Counted from the stretch's first letter, positions 44,349 to 54,148 are shown. The stretch: DNA of 64,000 nucleotides from Nostoc sp. TCL240-02 (GCF_013343235.1 NZ_CP040094.1:7559001-7623000), one strand, 5' to 3'. Notes: a model not told the origin generated them from the sequence alone. Numbers and translations are program-made.

Positions 44349-45509
44349 GTGCTAACAGGTTTTTTAGAAGCTGTATTTAATGGCATTAGTATTGGTGCTG
44401 TATTATTAATTGCTGCATTGGGATTAGCCATTATTTTTGGATTGATGGGTGTCATCAATATGGCACATGGTGAGTTGATGATGTTTGGGGCTTATACAAC
44501 ATTTGTTGTGCAAAATGTCTGTAAGCAATTGGGTGGAGTGTGGTTTGAAGTCTATATATTTTTGGCTTTGATTATCGCTTTTATTTTCACGGCTGCTGTG
44601 GGATTAATTCTAGAAAAAGGCGTGATTCGTTATCTCTATGGAAGACCATTAGAAACTCTCTTGGCAACTTGGGGAGTAAGTTTGATTTTTCAACAGTTTG
44701 TTCGCAGTGTAAATTGGGTATTGATAATTGGTATTGCCATATTTTCTCTGTTATTTTTTGGAGGTTTATGGATTTTAAATTCCCGCACTGATTTGGGAAG
44801 GGTTCGTAACTGGATTGTAACGGTGATATTTTTATTATCGTTGGGTGTAACAATAGCAACGGGCAATTTATTGAGTCAAACTTATCAGTTAACAGTGACT
44901 CAACCTTGGTTTGGCGCTCAAAATGTGGATGTAACAGCACCTACTTGGTTACAAGCGGGGATATCTTTGGGTGGTGTGCAATTGCCCTTTGCTAGGTTAT
45001 TTATTATCGCTTTAACGATAGTTTGTGTAGCAGGAATTTATTTATTTTTACAACGTTCTAGCTGGGGTTTAAGAATTCGGGCTGTGACGCAAAACCGGAG
45101 TATGAGTGCTTGTTTGGGTATCCCAACTGAAAAGGTTGATGCGATTACTTTTGCACTGGGTTCGGGTTTAGCTGGTGTGGCTGGATGTGCGATTAGTTTA
45201 CTCGGTTCTGTAGGGCCAAATACGGGACAAAATTATATTATTGATACTTTTATGGTGGTTGTGGTTGGGGGTGTGGGGAATTTAGCCGGGACGATTGTGG
45301 CGGCTTTGGGTATTGGGACGGCTAATTTTTTAATTGGTTCTGGGACTCTGGCTTTGTTGTTTACTCCTGTAAAGCCTTTGGCTGATTTGTTTACTTTTTT
45401 TGCCACGACGAGTATGGCTAAGGTGATGGTGTTTGCGCTGATTATTGTGTTTTTACAGTGGAAGCCTGGGGGGATTTTTCCGCAGAAGGGACGTACTGTT
45501 GATGTTTAA
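44349..45509 (+). CDS. urtB: Urea ABC transporter permease UrtB
   Basis: This 386-aa membrane protein of the LivH branch starts at GTG 44349 (MLTGFLEAVFNGISIGAVLL). Blocks include IIFGLMGVINMAHGELMMFG, RPLETLLATWGVSLI and MVVVVGGVGNLAGTIVAALG. It carries a middle segment of extra hydrophobic sequence (about 118-180), as cyanobacterial UrtB proteins do. It pairs with UrtC as the urea channel. Confidence 0.93.
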   Translation: MLTGFLEAVFNGISIGAVLLIAALGLAIIFGLMGVINMAHGELMMFGAYTTFVVQNVCKQLGGVWFEVYIFLALIIAFIFTAAVGLILEKGVIRYLYGRPLETLLATWGVSLIFQQFVRSVNWVLIIGIAIFSLLFFGGLWILNSRTDLGRVRNWIVTVIFLLSLGVTIATGNLLSQTYQLTVTQPWFGAQNVDVTAPTWLQAGISLGGVQLPFARLFIIALTIVCVAGIYLFLQRSSWGLRIRAVTQNRSMSACLGIPTEKVDAITFALGSGLAGVAGCAISLLGSVGPNTGQNYIIDTFMVVVVGGVGNLAGTIVAALGIGTANFLIGSGTLALLFTPVKPLADLFTFFATTSMAKVMVFALIIVFLQWKPGGIFPQKGRTVDV

Positions 45510-45511
45510 CG

Positions 45512-45540
45512 AACCGCAGAGACGCAGAGGACGCAGAGAA
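45512..45540. repeat. CGCAGAG heptameric repeat at the urtB-urtC junction
   Basis: AACCGCAGAGACGCAGAGGACGCAGAGA: three or so CGCAGAG units end in the first base of the urtC ATG. The repeat supplies the purine-rich RBS. Confidence 0.7.
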
Positions 45541-46658
45541 TGAGGAAGAGGGGAGGAAGATTATTAATTGAGGTGGGAGTGGTGGTTGCGATCGCACTCT
45601 TCTTTATAATTGTTATGCCACTGGTGCTTTCGGAGTTTCGCTTGAATTTGTTGGGGCGATTTTTGTCACTGGCGATTGTGGCTTTGGGTATCGATTTGAT
45701 TTGGGGGTATACTGGTTTATTGAGTTTGGGACATGGTATCTTCTTTGGTTTGGGTGGATATGCGATCGCAATGTACCTAAAACTCCAAGTCCCGACTGGA
45801 GAATTGCCTGATTTCATGGGACTTTATGGAGTTACGGAACTTCCCGCTTTTTGGCAACCTTTTTATTCATTTCCTTTGACAATAGCTTTTGTAGTACTAA
45901 TTCCAGGGTTATTGGCGGGATTGTTAGGATATTTGGTTTTCCGAAATCGCCTCAAGGGAGTTTATTTCTCTATCTTGACCCAAGCCGGAACTATTGTATT
46001 TTTCAACTTCTTTAACGGTCAACAACAATTTTTCAACGGTACGAACGGACTGATAGATTTTACAACTTTGTTTGGGGCAACGGTGAGCGATGCTAAAACA
46101 CAGTTTGTTTTCTACACCCTAACGGTAGTGTTTCTCGCAGCTACTTACGGGATTTGTCGCTGGTTGACAACTGGACGCTTTGGGAGATTGTTGATAGCGA
46201 TTCGTGATGATGAAAGTCGGGTAAGATTTTCTGGCTATGACCCTACAGATTTTAAAGTGTTGGTGTTTGCAGTTTCAGGTGCGATCGCAGGCATAGCAGG
46301 AGCATTTTACACCATTCAAAGTGGGTCTGTATCACCTAGAGCAATGGATATTGCTTTTTCGATTGAAATGGTGATTTGGGTAGCTGTAGGGGGACGTGCT
46401 ACTTTAATTGGCGCAATTGTCGGAACTTTGTTAGTCAATTATGCCCGCACTTTTTTAAGCGAACAATTTGCCGAAATCTGGCTATTTTTCCAAGGCGCAC
46501 TATTTTTGATAGTCGTCACAGTGCTTCCTGACGGTATCGTGGGATGGTTGCGTAGCCAGAATATTCCTCTTTTCAACCGCCGTCAACAAATTTCTACATA
46601 TCCCACCTTGGAAGAAGACCCTGAAGTGCAACATGAACGCGAAAATATTGGAAACTGA
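45540..46658 (+). CDS. urtC: Urea ABC transporter permease UrtC
   Basis: This 372-aa LivM-type permease has DLIWGYTGLLSLGHGIFFGL, YFSILTQAGTIVFFNFFNGQ and FAVSGAIAGIAGAFYTIQSG as family blocks. It overlaps urtD by 26 bp. The start ATG lies at the edge of the CGCAGAG repeat, so the first residues (MRKRGGRLL) may differ from relatives. Confidence 0.93.
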   Translation: MRKRGGRLLIEVGVVVAIALFFIIVMPLVLSEFRLNLLGRFLSLAIVALGIDLIWGYTGLLSLGHGIFFGLGGYAIAMYLKLQVPTGELPDFMGLYGVTELPAFWQPFYSFPLTIAFVVLIPGLLAGLLGYLVFRNRLKGVYFSILTQAGTIVFFNFFNGQQQFFNGTNGLIDFTTLFGATVSDAKTQFVFYTLTVVFLAATYGICRWLTTGRFGRLLIAIRDDESRVRFSGYDPTDFKVLVFAVSGAIAGIAGAFYTIQSGSVSPRAMDIAFSIEMVIWVAVGGRATLIGAIVGTLLVNYARTFLSEQFAEIWLFFQGALFLIVVTVLPDGIVGWLRSQNIPLFNRRQQISTYPTLEEDPEVQHERENIGN

Positions 46659-47379
46659 AAACGTAACTGTTAGTTTTGACGGTTTTAAAGCTTTAAACCA
46701 GCTTAACTTTAGTATGGATGTGGGTGAATTACGAGTAGTAATTGGCCCCAATGGTGCAGGAAAAACAACGTTTCTAGATGTGATTACCGGGAAAGTTCAG
46801 CCAACTGTTGGGCGAGTTTTATTTAAAGGAAGAAATCTGCGTTCTTTACCTGAATATAAAATTGCGCGATTGGGAATTGGACGCAAGTTTCAAACACCTC
46901 GAATTTACCTGAATCTAACGCCCCGTGAGAATTTAGAAATTACCATCAACAAGAAGAAAAATGTTTTTTCTACTTTGTTTGAAAGTTCTAATACTGTTGA
47001 AAAAAATAACATTAAAGGATTATTAGAAACCATCGGCTTAACGCCAAAGGCAGATATCAAAGCAGCTTTACTTTCTCATGGAGAAAAGCAACGTTTAGAA
47101 ATTGGGATGTTAGTAGCACAGTCACCTGATTTGTTACTTGTTGATGAACCAGTTGCGGGTTTAACAGATGAAGAAACATACAACATTGGTGAATTACTGT
47201 TAGCACTAGCTCAGAGTCATTCAATTTTAGTAATTGAACATGATATGGAATTTGTGCGTCAAATTGCTAAGAAAGTAACAGTGTTACATGAAGGTTCGGT
47301 GCTGTGTGAGGGAAGCTTTGAGGAAGTCCAAAATGACTCTCGTGTGATTGAGGTTTATTTGGGGAAACAAGAGGAGTAA
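46633..47379 (+). CDS. urtD: Urea ABC transporter ATPase UrtD
   Basis: This 248-aa ATPase has Walker A GPNGAGKTT, signature LLSHGEKQRLEIG, Walker B LLLVDEPVAGLT and switch His in VIEHDMEFV. It powers urea uptake with UrtE. In intact operons urtE follows at once. Here 6.8 kb with two foreign-looking genes intervenes, and urtE resumes at 54149. Confidence 0.94.
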   Translation: MNAKILETENVTVSFDGFKALNQLNFSMDVGELRVVIGPNGAGKTTFLDVITGKVQPTVGRVLFKGRNLRSLPEYKIARLGIGRKFQTPRIYLNLTPRENLEITINKKKNVFSTLFESSNTVEKNNIKGLLETIGLTPKADIKAALLSHGEKQRLEIGMLVAQSPDLLLVDEPVAGLTDEETYNIGELLLALAQSHSILVIEHDMEFVRQIAKKVTVLHEGSVLCEGSFEEVQNDSRVIEVYLGKQEE

Positions 47380-47727
47380 TTCTTACCTCATGCAGATTAA
47401 TCTATCATGCTATCCCTTCGTTAGCTTAATCAATACCGTAATTAAGTAATGCCGAAATTTTCTGTCTTGTTTCCTTAGAAGGAAACTGTGTACTGAAAAA
47501 TTTTGTATATTGCCTAAAAAGAGATGTTCTGAGTCATTTTTCTATAGATTTATAAAAATTTAGATAAATATACGGTAATTGGCTGGTATATTTTGAACAC
47601 AAAAAGTTTTATATATTATGCCGACTTTGCCCTAATAACATAGATTTAAAATGCCTTGGGCTAAAAATTTTTCAGTTAACTAGACTCAGGTGTTATGTAT
47701 TTATCATAAATAAGGTAATAGCAATTA
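47380..47727. other. Left junction of the insert in the urt operon
   Basis: These 348 bp are AT-rich. They contain a perfect hairpin GTTTCCTT-AG-AAGGAAAC at 47469-47486, which could terminate urtABCD transcripts. TAAGGTAATAGC precedes the helicase ATG. No inverted terminal repeats or direct repeats shared with 53989-54148 are visible by eye. Confidence 0.5.
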
Positions 47728-50700
47728 ATGCAAAAGCAAAAAGGCTCTCCTAATCGTCAGTTAGAATCTGCTCACTCCAAAATTCTAAATTCCTATCTGA
47801 CAACAATTGAAGATAGTTTTCGAGAAAACCTTTCCCAACTCAAACTTATCAATTATGGTACAGGCTCAGGAAAAACTCACCAATTATTTCAAGCAATAAA
47901 TACAACTATTCAGAAATATACAAATATTCAAATAATCGGCATATATATTGCCCCATTAAGAGAACATTTATATGTTCCAACATCAATTAGAAGCCAGTAT
48001 CCAGATATTTCCGTCTATAAACTAAATTCATTAGAAATGAAAACGACGGATGAATATATCAAATTCTACAAAGAAGGTATATTTTCAATCATTAAAAACC
48101 AAGAGTTTTGGCAGATTGTGTCAAAAAAATATCCTCGTGAAAAGATTCAGGAAAATCAACAAAAACTTAAAACAGTAGAAAATGTTATACGCCGTCTTGA
48201 GTATATCAAAACAGCAAGTTTTGGAGATGATGAATTTAAGAAGTCTGAAACTACGAAAGCAAGAAGAGAACTGAATAAGTTAGTTGAAAGTTTTTTGGAA
48301 TTTCTCATTAAATGTGAATTGGGGCAAGAAAATTGGCCAATTGAATGTTTAAAATTGATAGAAATATTTTTTCCCCTCCATCTTCTGCGAGATAAATCTG
48401 GCATTTTGATGCTTACGTATGATAAATTCGAAACATCTATACCGTACTTTATTCATACTGATGAAAAATGGGTAAAGAAAAGCAATTATCTTGATCAATA
48501 CGTTATTCAGCACACAAATAACTCAAAAAAGTTTATCCTTGCCTTTGATGAGCAGGAAGATGGCTATCAAATTATGCTAGATAAAAAGATTGATATCATC
48601 TCCCCTCAAAAACTGGCAATTAATAATGCATTATCATCTATCAATAGGGAATTTTCTATTCTCTTTTCTACTCATAACAATGAAAACAGAGAACTTTTAA
48701 ATTTTGCTGAAAAGAATAAGGGAGTTTTTAACGAATTCCAAGAACACTTTGAGAAAGACAAATCTATCGACCCAAAGCTGCAAAAGTTCGCTCACATATA
48801 TAAACGACTTATCTATGAAGAAGGTAACTCTATCAATTTTTTAGAACAGGTAGTAACGATTAAAAAAAGGCTTGAAGAATCAATTAAAGAAATTTTTGGG
48901 ATTCTCGATGATTACGATCGAGAAAATCCTATTATATTGAGTTTTGAAATGTTATCTAGAGTTTTTTCAAAATTTGAGAATAATAGAAGTTTACTGATTC
49001 CTCAAAAGCTTTACAACAAAATCAGTGATGATTTAATGAATATTTTTTCATACAATAACCTATACATCTACAATATCGAACCTTTGAAACAATTGTTTTT
49101 AAACAGACCTTCAGGTGGTCATGTTCACATTACTGATGAGGAAGTTTTAGATAAAACCTCTGTAGCAGAATTAATTTATGCCATTCTAGCTGTTAGGTTA
49201 GTAATCGAAACCATCAAAGATTTTTTGTCTAATGTTTTGGATGCTGAAGATTCTCAATCTCGTTCTTTAGATATTTGGTCAAAACAGATAGCTAGAGTAC
49301 AAAAAGCAAGTGAAGAAAGTCTATCGCAAAATCAACTGCTCAAATATTTAAATCGTACTTATGTTTATGAAAGCTCTAAGTCTATCATAAATATCAAAGA
49401 AATTTCTCGATATCAAAATCCTAAAAATAATCTTATCGACCATCCACTTAGGGAGATTTCTATTGGTAGTACTGTTATATTAACTTCGCCTGAATGCAAG
49501 CTAAATTCCATACTAAGTAATAACAGTAATGTGGTTTTTTTGATCTCAGCTACAGGAGGAATTTTTGGTGATTTAAGTACAAGTTATGATCTGCGTTATT
49601 TAGAAGATAATTTACGTAATGAGTCTGGTCAAAGTTCATTTAAGGCAATGGTTGAGGAAGAACTTTTGCTTTGTGAAAAAATCAGAAACCAGCGTGAAGC
49701 AAAGCGACAGATAACAGTAAATTTTTTCAAGGATAATTTGTCCTCTTTTCCAAATAATAAAACTCAAGAAATTAGGGAACGATTTGAAAAACGTATTTTA
49801 AAAGATTTTATAGGAGATTTGAAGAATGATGGGACTTGGTTGAGTAGTTATAAAATACAAGAACTAAACAATTTTATTCATTTCTTATTTTATCTTTTTG
49901 AAGATGACTCAATTCAAGAAACAATTGCTTTTACTCAAACACTAAGCTGGATTAAAAAATTGACCCATTATTGGGGAACCCTTCATCATGATAACTTTGT
50001 ATTTGAGGCATCATTGGATCATCCAAACATATATTATGTCAAGGTTAAACATAAAAAATATCAGAGTGATATTCGTATTAAAATTATTTTATACGAAGCG
50101 TCTTTCAATAGCCTTTACAACGATCAAACAGCTAAAAAAACATATTTAGATGAGCTTGTTGAAGAAAACGGCCAGAAAATTTTCTTTATATCGGCTTATC
50201 AGTCAGCTTCAAAAGGATTAAATCCTATCATAAAAAATCACAACGGTGATGAAAAAGATTTTGACTCTTTGGTTTTGTTGATGGATAGTTACTACACAAT
50301 AATGAAACCGTCACTTAAGGAGTCACAAAACTCCGAAAAATCTACTACACTTTATCATTTTGCATTAATGAAAAGTATTGTAAGTTTGGGTGAATCTAAT
50401 CTAGAAATCAAAGATTTCAATAAATACTTGAGCCGACCCGAAGCTGGAGCATTCCGAGATCAGCAGCACCAAATTTTACTAGGAAAACAAGTTTTACAAG
50501 CTATTGGTAGAGCGGAGAGACGTGATTTTCCAAACCAAATGATAAAAATTTTTATTAATGAAGAAACCCGAAAAAACTTAGTCAATTTTTACAGATATCT
50601 GGAGCGGGAAGAGTTAAATGAAATTCGTAAATTTTCCGTTAATAACCACAAAGTTTACTTAAATGTTCAACAGGAGGAGAAGAAACAAGCGATTCATGAT

Positions 50701-51675
50701 TATGAAGATCATGTATATGATGAGATTGATGCTTATCAATATTTCCAAAGTTTTAGAGAAAAAATGTTGGATAAAATTGATAATTTGCATCGGGACAAAA
50801 ATGCCTTTGCTATTACAAAAGCCTGGGATGCTTTACGTGAGCCAATTGTTTTTAAAAACCCAAACATGTATCTGAAAAAATTACAAGATTCAGGCCTATT
50901 TACTGATAATTTTATTGAGTCGTTATTCTATCAAAAACCGGAACATTTGGAATTTACGCCCTATTTAGCTTCAGTGGAAGAGGACGGTAAAAAGTTTCGG
51001 GTTATCAGCGATAGCATCAATGGAGAAAAAATCTATCCTTATGAGAAGCGGTTATATCCTGAATATTTGAAAACGAATGCCCAAGGCTACGATTTGGAAG
51101 GCAATGAAATTAAATCGTTAGATATCTCGACTGATTTAATCTACAGATTATACAACGATTTGATTCCACAACCAGAAATTTTTAAAATATATATTCCGCG
51201 CCCACATTTCTTTTATGATGTATTATATCCATCACTGACTGAAAATTTTACAGAACGCTGGATTCAAGATGTAGTTTTCAAATCCAAAGATTGGAAAGCC
51301 ATAAAACTTAGCTATGGTTTTGAGCCATTGCTAGATTTCAAAAAATATAACAAACTGTATGAACGGTTTGATTTGTACTATATCAAGGATAATACGCTAT
51401 TTTGTATTGATGTTAAGGCATGGAGTACAGTTTCGGGAAATCGCCTTTCACAAAAGACGCTAGAAAAAGCTCAAAATAAGCTAAATAACATTCTTTCAGA
51501 CTATCCAGAATTTAGTGCAGTAAAAGGTTTACTTCTAAATTTGCACGCAACTCAAGAAAAAAATCACCAATATTCACCAACATTATTCTCTGGAAATTTG
51601 ATTTACTTTGATAACCACAATTTACCAGTTGAATCAACTATACTCAGAGATTTTTTGTTTTACAAGGAGAGATAA
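47728..51675 (+). CDS. SF2-type helicase with C-terminal PD-(D/E)xK nuclease, inserted in the urt operon
   Basis: This 1315-aa protein has Walker A GTGSGKTH (44-51), motif Ia-like YIAPLREHL (73-81), and motif II DEQED (274-278). A 330-residue helical insert follows, then motif III SATGG (607-611), a motif V-like SAYQSASKGLNP (822-833) and motif VI QAIGRAERR (924-932). The C-terminal 150 residues carry a nuclease pattern: Asp1215 (ERFDLYY) then Asp1228-Val-Lys1230 (FCIDVKAW), with SQKTLEKAQNKL beyond. It should unwind or translocate on nucleic acid and cut it. The family is not one I can name. The start codon of the next gene abuts its stop (TAA-ATG), so the two are co-translated. It is AT-rich (19 of 60 G+C in 48241-48300 against 27 of 60 in urtD 46741-46800), and there is no GCGATCGC. 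Confidence 0.8.
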   Translation: MQKQKGSPNRQLESAHSKILNSYLTTIEDSFRENLSQLKLINYGTGSGKTHQLFQAINTTIQKYTNIQIIGIYIAPLREHLYVPTSIRSQYPDISVYKLNSLEMKTTDEYIKFYKEGIFSIIKNQEFWQIVSKKYPREKIQENQQKLKTVENVIRRLEYIKTASFGDDEFKKSETTKARRELNKLVESFLEFLIKCELGQENWPIECLKLIEIFFPLHLLRDKSGILMLTYDKFETSIPYFIHTDEKWVKKSNYLDQYVIQHTNNSKKFILAFDEQEDGYQIMLDKKIDIISPQKLAINNALSSINREFSILFSTHNNENRELLNFAEKNKGVFNEFQEHFEKDKSIDPKLQKFAHIYKRLIYEEGNSINFLEQVVTIKKRLEESIKEIFGILDDYDRENPIILSFEMLSRVFSKFENNRSLLIPQKLYNKISDDLMNIFSYNNLYIYNIEPLKQLFLNRPSGGHVHITDEEVLDKTSVAELIYAILAVRLVIETIKDFLSNVLDAEDSQSRSLDIWSKQIARVQKASEESLSQNQLLKYLNRTYVYESSKSIINIKEISRYQNPKNNLIDHPLREISIGSTVILTSPECKLNSILSNNSNVVFLISATGGIFGDLSTSYDLRYLEDNLRNESGQSSFKAMVEEELLLCEKIRNQREAKRQITVNFFKDNLSSFPNNKTQEIRERFEKRILKDFIGDLKNDGTWLSSYKIQELNNFIHFLFYLFEDDSIQETIAFTQTLSWIKKLTHYWGTLHHDNFVFEASLDHPNIYYVKVKHKKYQSDIRIKIILYEASFNSLYNDQTAKKTYLDELVEENGQKIFFISAYQSASKGLNPIIKNHNGDEKDFDSLVLLMDSYYTIMKPSLKESQNSEKSTTLYHFALMKSIVSLGESNLEIKDFNKYLSRPEAGAFRDQQHQILLGKQVLQAIGRAERRDFPNQMIKIFINEETRKNLVNFYRYLEREELNEIRKFSVNNHKVYLNVQQEEKKQAIHDYEDHVYDEIDAYQYFQSFREKMLDKIDNLHRDKNAFAITKAWDALREPIVFKNPNMYLKKLQDSGLFTDNFIESLFYQKPEHLEFTPYLASVEEDGKKFRVISDSINGEKIYPYEKRLYPEYLKTNAQGYDLEGNEIKSLDISTDLIYRLYNDLIPQPEIFKIYIPRPHFFYDVLYPSLTENFTERWIQDVVFKSKDWKAIKLSYGFEPLLDFKKYNKLYERFDLYYIKDNTLFCIDVKAWSTVSGNRLSQKTLEKAQNKLNNILSDYPEFSAVKGLLLNLHATQEKNHQYSPTLFSGNLIYFDNHNLPVESTILRDFLFYKER

Positions 51676-53988
51676 ATGAAAGATAAAATGACTAAAGCAT
51701 TATCAGATAAGTCACGAACAAACCAGCTACAAATATTAGATACACCAGAAGAAGTTGCTGAAAAAATCTTCCTATATCTCTTTAAGAAAAACAAAGGAAT
51801 TGAGCATTTTCCTCTTCAATATCAGCTACCCGAAGATGAATCCTCCGAAGATGATGATTCGCGATCTAATTTTTATAAAAAACGGCATAAATTTATTAAA
51901 CATGAAATTGAAAATCGGCTTTATGGACATGGACTAAAGCCAAATAAATTAGATATTCAATACTTTCTTTCCTATGCTGATGGACAAAATAATGTGTTCT
52001 TTCTATCGCCTAATAAAAATCATTCTGGATGGAAACAACTATTTAACAATAATCGAGAAAGAATTTTAAATTTAGTTTTTAAATCTTATCTTCTTTCTCA
52101 AGACTTATGCATTGATACCTTGAATGGTTTTGAGGAGTTACTCTTGCTACATTCTAAAAATCTAACCAAATCAAAAGATGCTCTTTTGGTGTGGGGACAG
52201 AGTTTATTAATAAAATATAATTATCATAATGTACTAACATTAAATTTATCTAGAAAAAGCCAAAGATTCTTACCAAAAGATAAATATACCACTATAGATA
52301 GTGAGGATCTAGAGGAGTTGTTGGTCTATCAAAAGAAGAAATACTATTTTGAACGTAAGCGCGATGCTCGCCGCCAGAATTCTATTTATTTTATGCAATT
52401 TCCTCAAGACAGCAAAGATTATGACAAGTTCAAAAAGACTCAGCTTTATCATTACCAAAACCTCATCACAAAACTTGAGGGTTTTTTAACTGATTGTGGT
52501 ATTCTTTTTAAACCTCTTCATTTTCAGACCGATCACTATTTAGAAAACTCTTTTATCAAAAATGTAGAATCGGTAGAATCATTAGAAATTATTAACAATA
52601 CTGGCGTTAATCTCAATGAATATAACCAACAATTTCTGAACTTGTTTTTGAAGCAACATGGAGTATCTTTTGTCACCTTTTACAATTGTGGTAAGACTAT
52701 TAGTACTTATGAACAAGTAGAAGTTGAAGGTGAAGACGAACCTTGCTGGAGAATTTCTGAAGTTGTTACCTGGTCAAATGTTGAATTGGATAAGGGAAAA
52801 AACTATTTAGTTTTAAATAAGCTTTTGGAGGAAGAAGCCGGTTCAATGGCTTATCGGAGAGATGATGGTTTGTGGTATCCATCGACAAAAATAAATAATA
52901 GAGAAGAAGTGGATTTTTATTCACAGTTCAAGAGAAGATTTAACTATTTAGAAACAGGAGACTTTTTTAGCATACAGGGTATAAATGTACCAGAATTTAG
53001 GGCTGTCAGAGATTTAAATTCAAAAGCTTGGTCAGTTCTCAATTATACAGATAAAAAAATTAATCTAGATATTCTGCGCCTGGATACCCAGGCTTTCACA
53101 AAAGGGGAATTCTTGGATGTAGACGATTCCATTTCCTTCTATCTAAGCAGGCAAGAAGATAGTAAACAATGGGAAGATTTCTGCGATAAATACAAGATAA
53201 AGATTTCACCTGAATTTCAGAAGGTCTTAATCGAACTAGGAATTAAGAACTGGATTAGGCAAAGTCTTGTAAATCCTAGCTTTAGGTTGCCTATAACTCT
53301 TCAATCATTTACTGAAAAAGAATTTTTTACTATTTATGTACGCAGTCCGAAAAGCGAAGAGACTAAAGCAGTTGCTATAAAATTTCTTTATAAAGATGGT
53401 TGTATATATATTAAAGATGTAATACGTGATATACAAGAGATTAAAAGAAGATTTCGATTTTTAAGACAAAAAAATAACTCAGAAAAGTTAATTGACGATC
53501 AACAATATTTTGTAGATGAATCTGAACAGTTATATATTAGTTGTTATATAAATGATTCTTATACACCAATTCTAATTGGACGGAACGGTATTATTGAAGA
53601 TATTGAAAATGATGCACTAGAAGTGAATCGACAAATTGAAGGTAAAAATAGTCCTAGATTATTACCTTTAGTGTCGTACTATAACGTTGATATTAAACCC
53701 ATTAACCGAATCCAAAATATGATATGTTTGGATTTGCAGAATGAAGCATTTCTTCAATATTATATTCCACCTGCAAAAAGCATCGGTAGGAATATTAAAA
53801 GAGGGTTTAGAGTTTATCATCTGATTGGAAAAACGTATTCAAAAAACTCAATTACGACATCTGAAATTATTGATCATCCCATTACAAGTTTACATTTGAG
53901 TACATTAACTCAAAATGTTTTAAAGATCAGTAATAATAGTCAATCGTCTTTGCTACAAAAAGTGGCAAAGGTATTAATTGAAAATTGA
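51676..53988 (+). CDS. 770-aa partner of the helicase-nuclease, unknown family
   Basis: ATG 51676 directly follows the helicase stop, with AAGGAGAG as RBS inside the helicase gene. The protein has an N-terminal helix-rich part with an acidic tract (PEDESSEDDD, 52-61). A basic middle follows (YYFERKRDARRQNSIYFM), then alternating strands and helices, and a C-terminal region (IKRGFRVYHLIGKTYSKN, then HPITSLHLSTLTQNVL). No catalytic motif is certain. Size, position and a C-terminal pattern weakly reminiscent of PIWI-like proteins suggest a nucleic-acid-binding partner. It could instead be an unrelated core subunit. It is AT-rich and free of GCGATCGC like its partner. Confidence 0.75.
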   Translation: MKDKMTKALSDKSRTNQLQILDTPEEVAEKIFLYLFKKNKGIEHFPLQYQLPEDESSEDDDSRSNFYKKRHKFIKHEIENRLYGHGLKPNKLDIQYFLSYADGQNNVFFLSPNKNHSGWKQLFNNNRERILNLVFKSYLLSQDLCIDTLNGFEELLLLHSKNLTKSKDALLVWGQSLLIKYNYHNVLTLNLSRKSQRFLPKDKYTTIDSEDLEELLVYQKKKYYFERKRDARRQNSIYFMQFPQDSKDYDKFKKTQLYHYQNLITKLEGFLTDCGILFKPLHFQTDHYLENSFIKNVESVESLEIINNTGVNLNEYNQQFLNLFLKQHGVSFVTFYNCGKTISTYEQVEVEGEDEPCWRISEVVTWSNVELDKGKNYLVLNKLLEEEAGSMAYRRDDGLWYPSTKINNREEVDFYSQFKRRFNYLETGDFFSIQGINVPEFRAVRDLNSKAWSVLNYTDKKINLDILRLDTQAFTKGEFLDVDDSISFYLSRQEDSKQWEDFCDKYKIKISPEFQKVLIELGIKNWIRQSLVNPSFRLPITLQSFTEKEFFTIYVRSPKSEETKAVAIKFLYKDGCIYIKDVIRDIQEIKRRFRFLRQKNNSEKLIDDQQYFVDESEQLYISCYINDSYTPILIGRNGIIEDIENDALEVNRQIEGKNSPRLLPLVSYYNVDIKPINRIQNMICLDLQNEAFLQYYIPPAKSIGRNIKRGFRVYHLIGKTYSKNSITTSEIIDHPITSLHLSTLTQNVLKISNNSQSSLLQKVAKVLIEN

Positions 53989-54148
53989 GAAATAGATTGA
54001 CAAAACTTTTGCTGTTTTTGTGGTTATGATATTGAGCTATATCTTAGACATTGCATAACTAACACTCGAATTAATCTGTTAAAAACTTAATCTTTCCACG
54101 TTTGTGTAAGAGTTTTATACCTTTATTCATTAGAAAATTAATTTTATA

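Noticed and set aside
45506..45817. Antisense ORFs in urt, topA, znu and other genes
   Set aside because: They are shadows of strong coding frames, without RBS or protein-like composition.
51676..53988. Argonaute assignment for the 770-aa protein
   Set aside because: No convincing DEDX residues or PAZ/MID motifs can be read. It is kept only as a hypothesis.
53989..54148. Target-site duplication bordering the urt insert
   Set aside because: No shared direct repeat was found by eye between 47380-47727 and 53989-54148. The exact insertion borders remain unknown.
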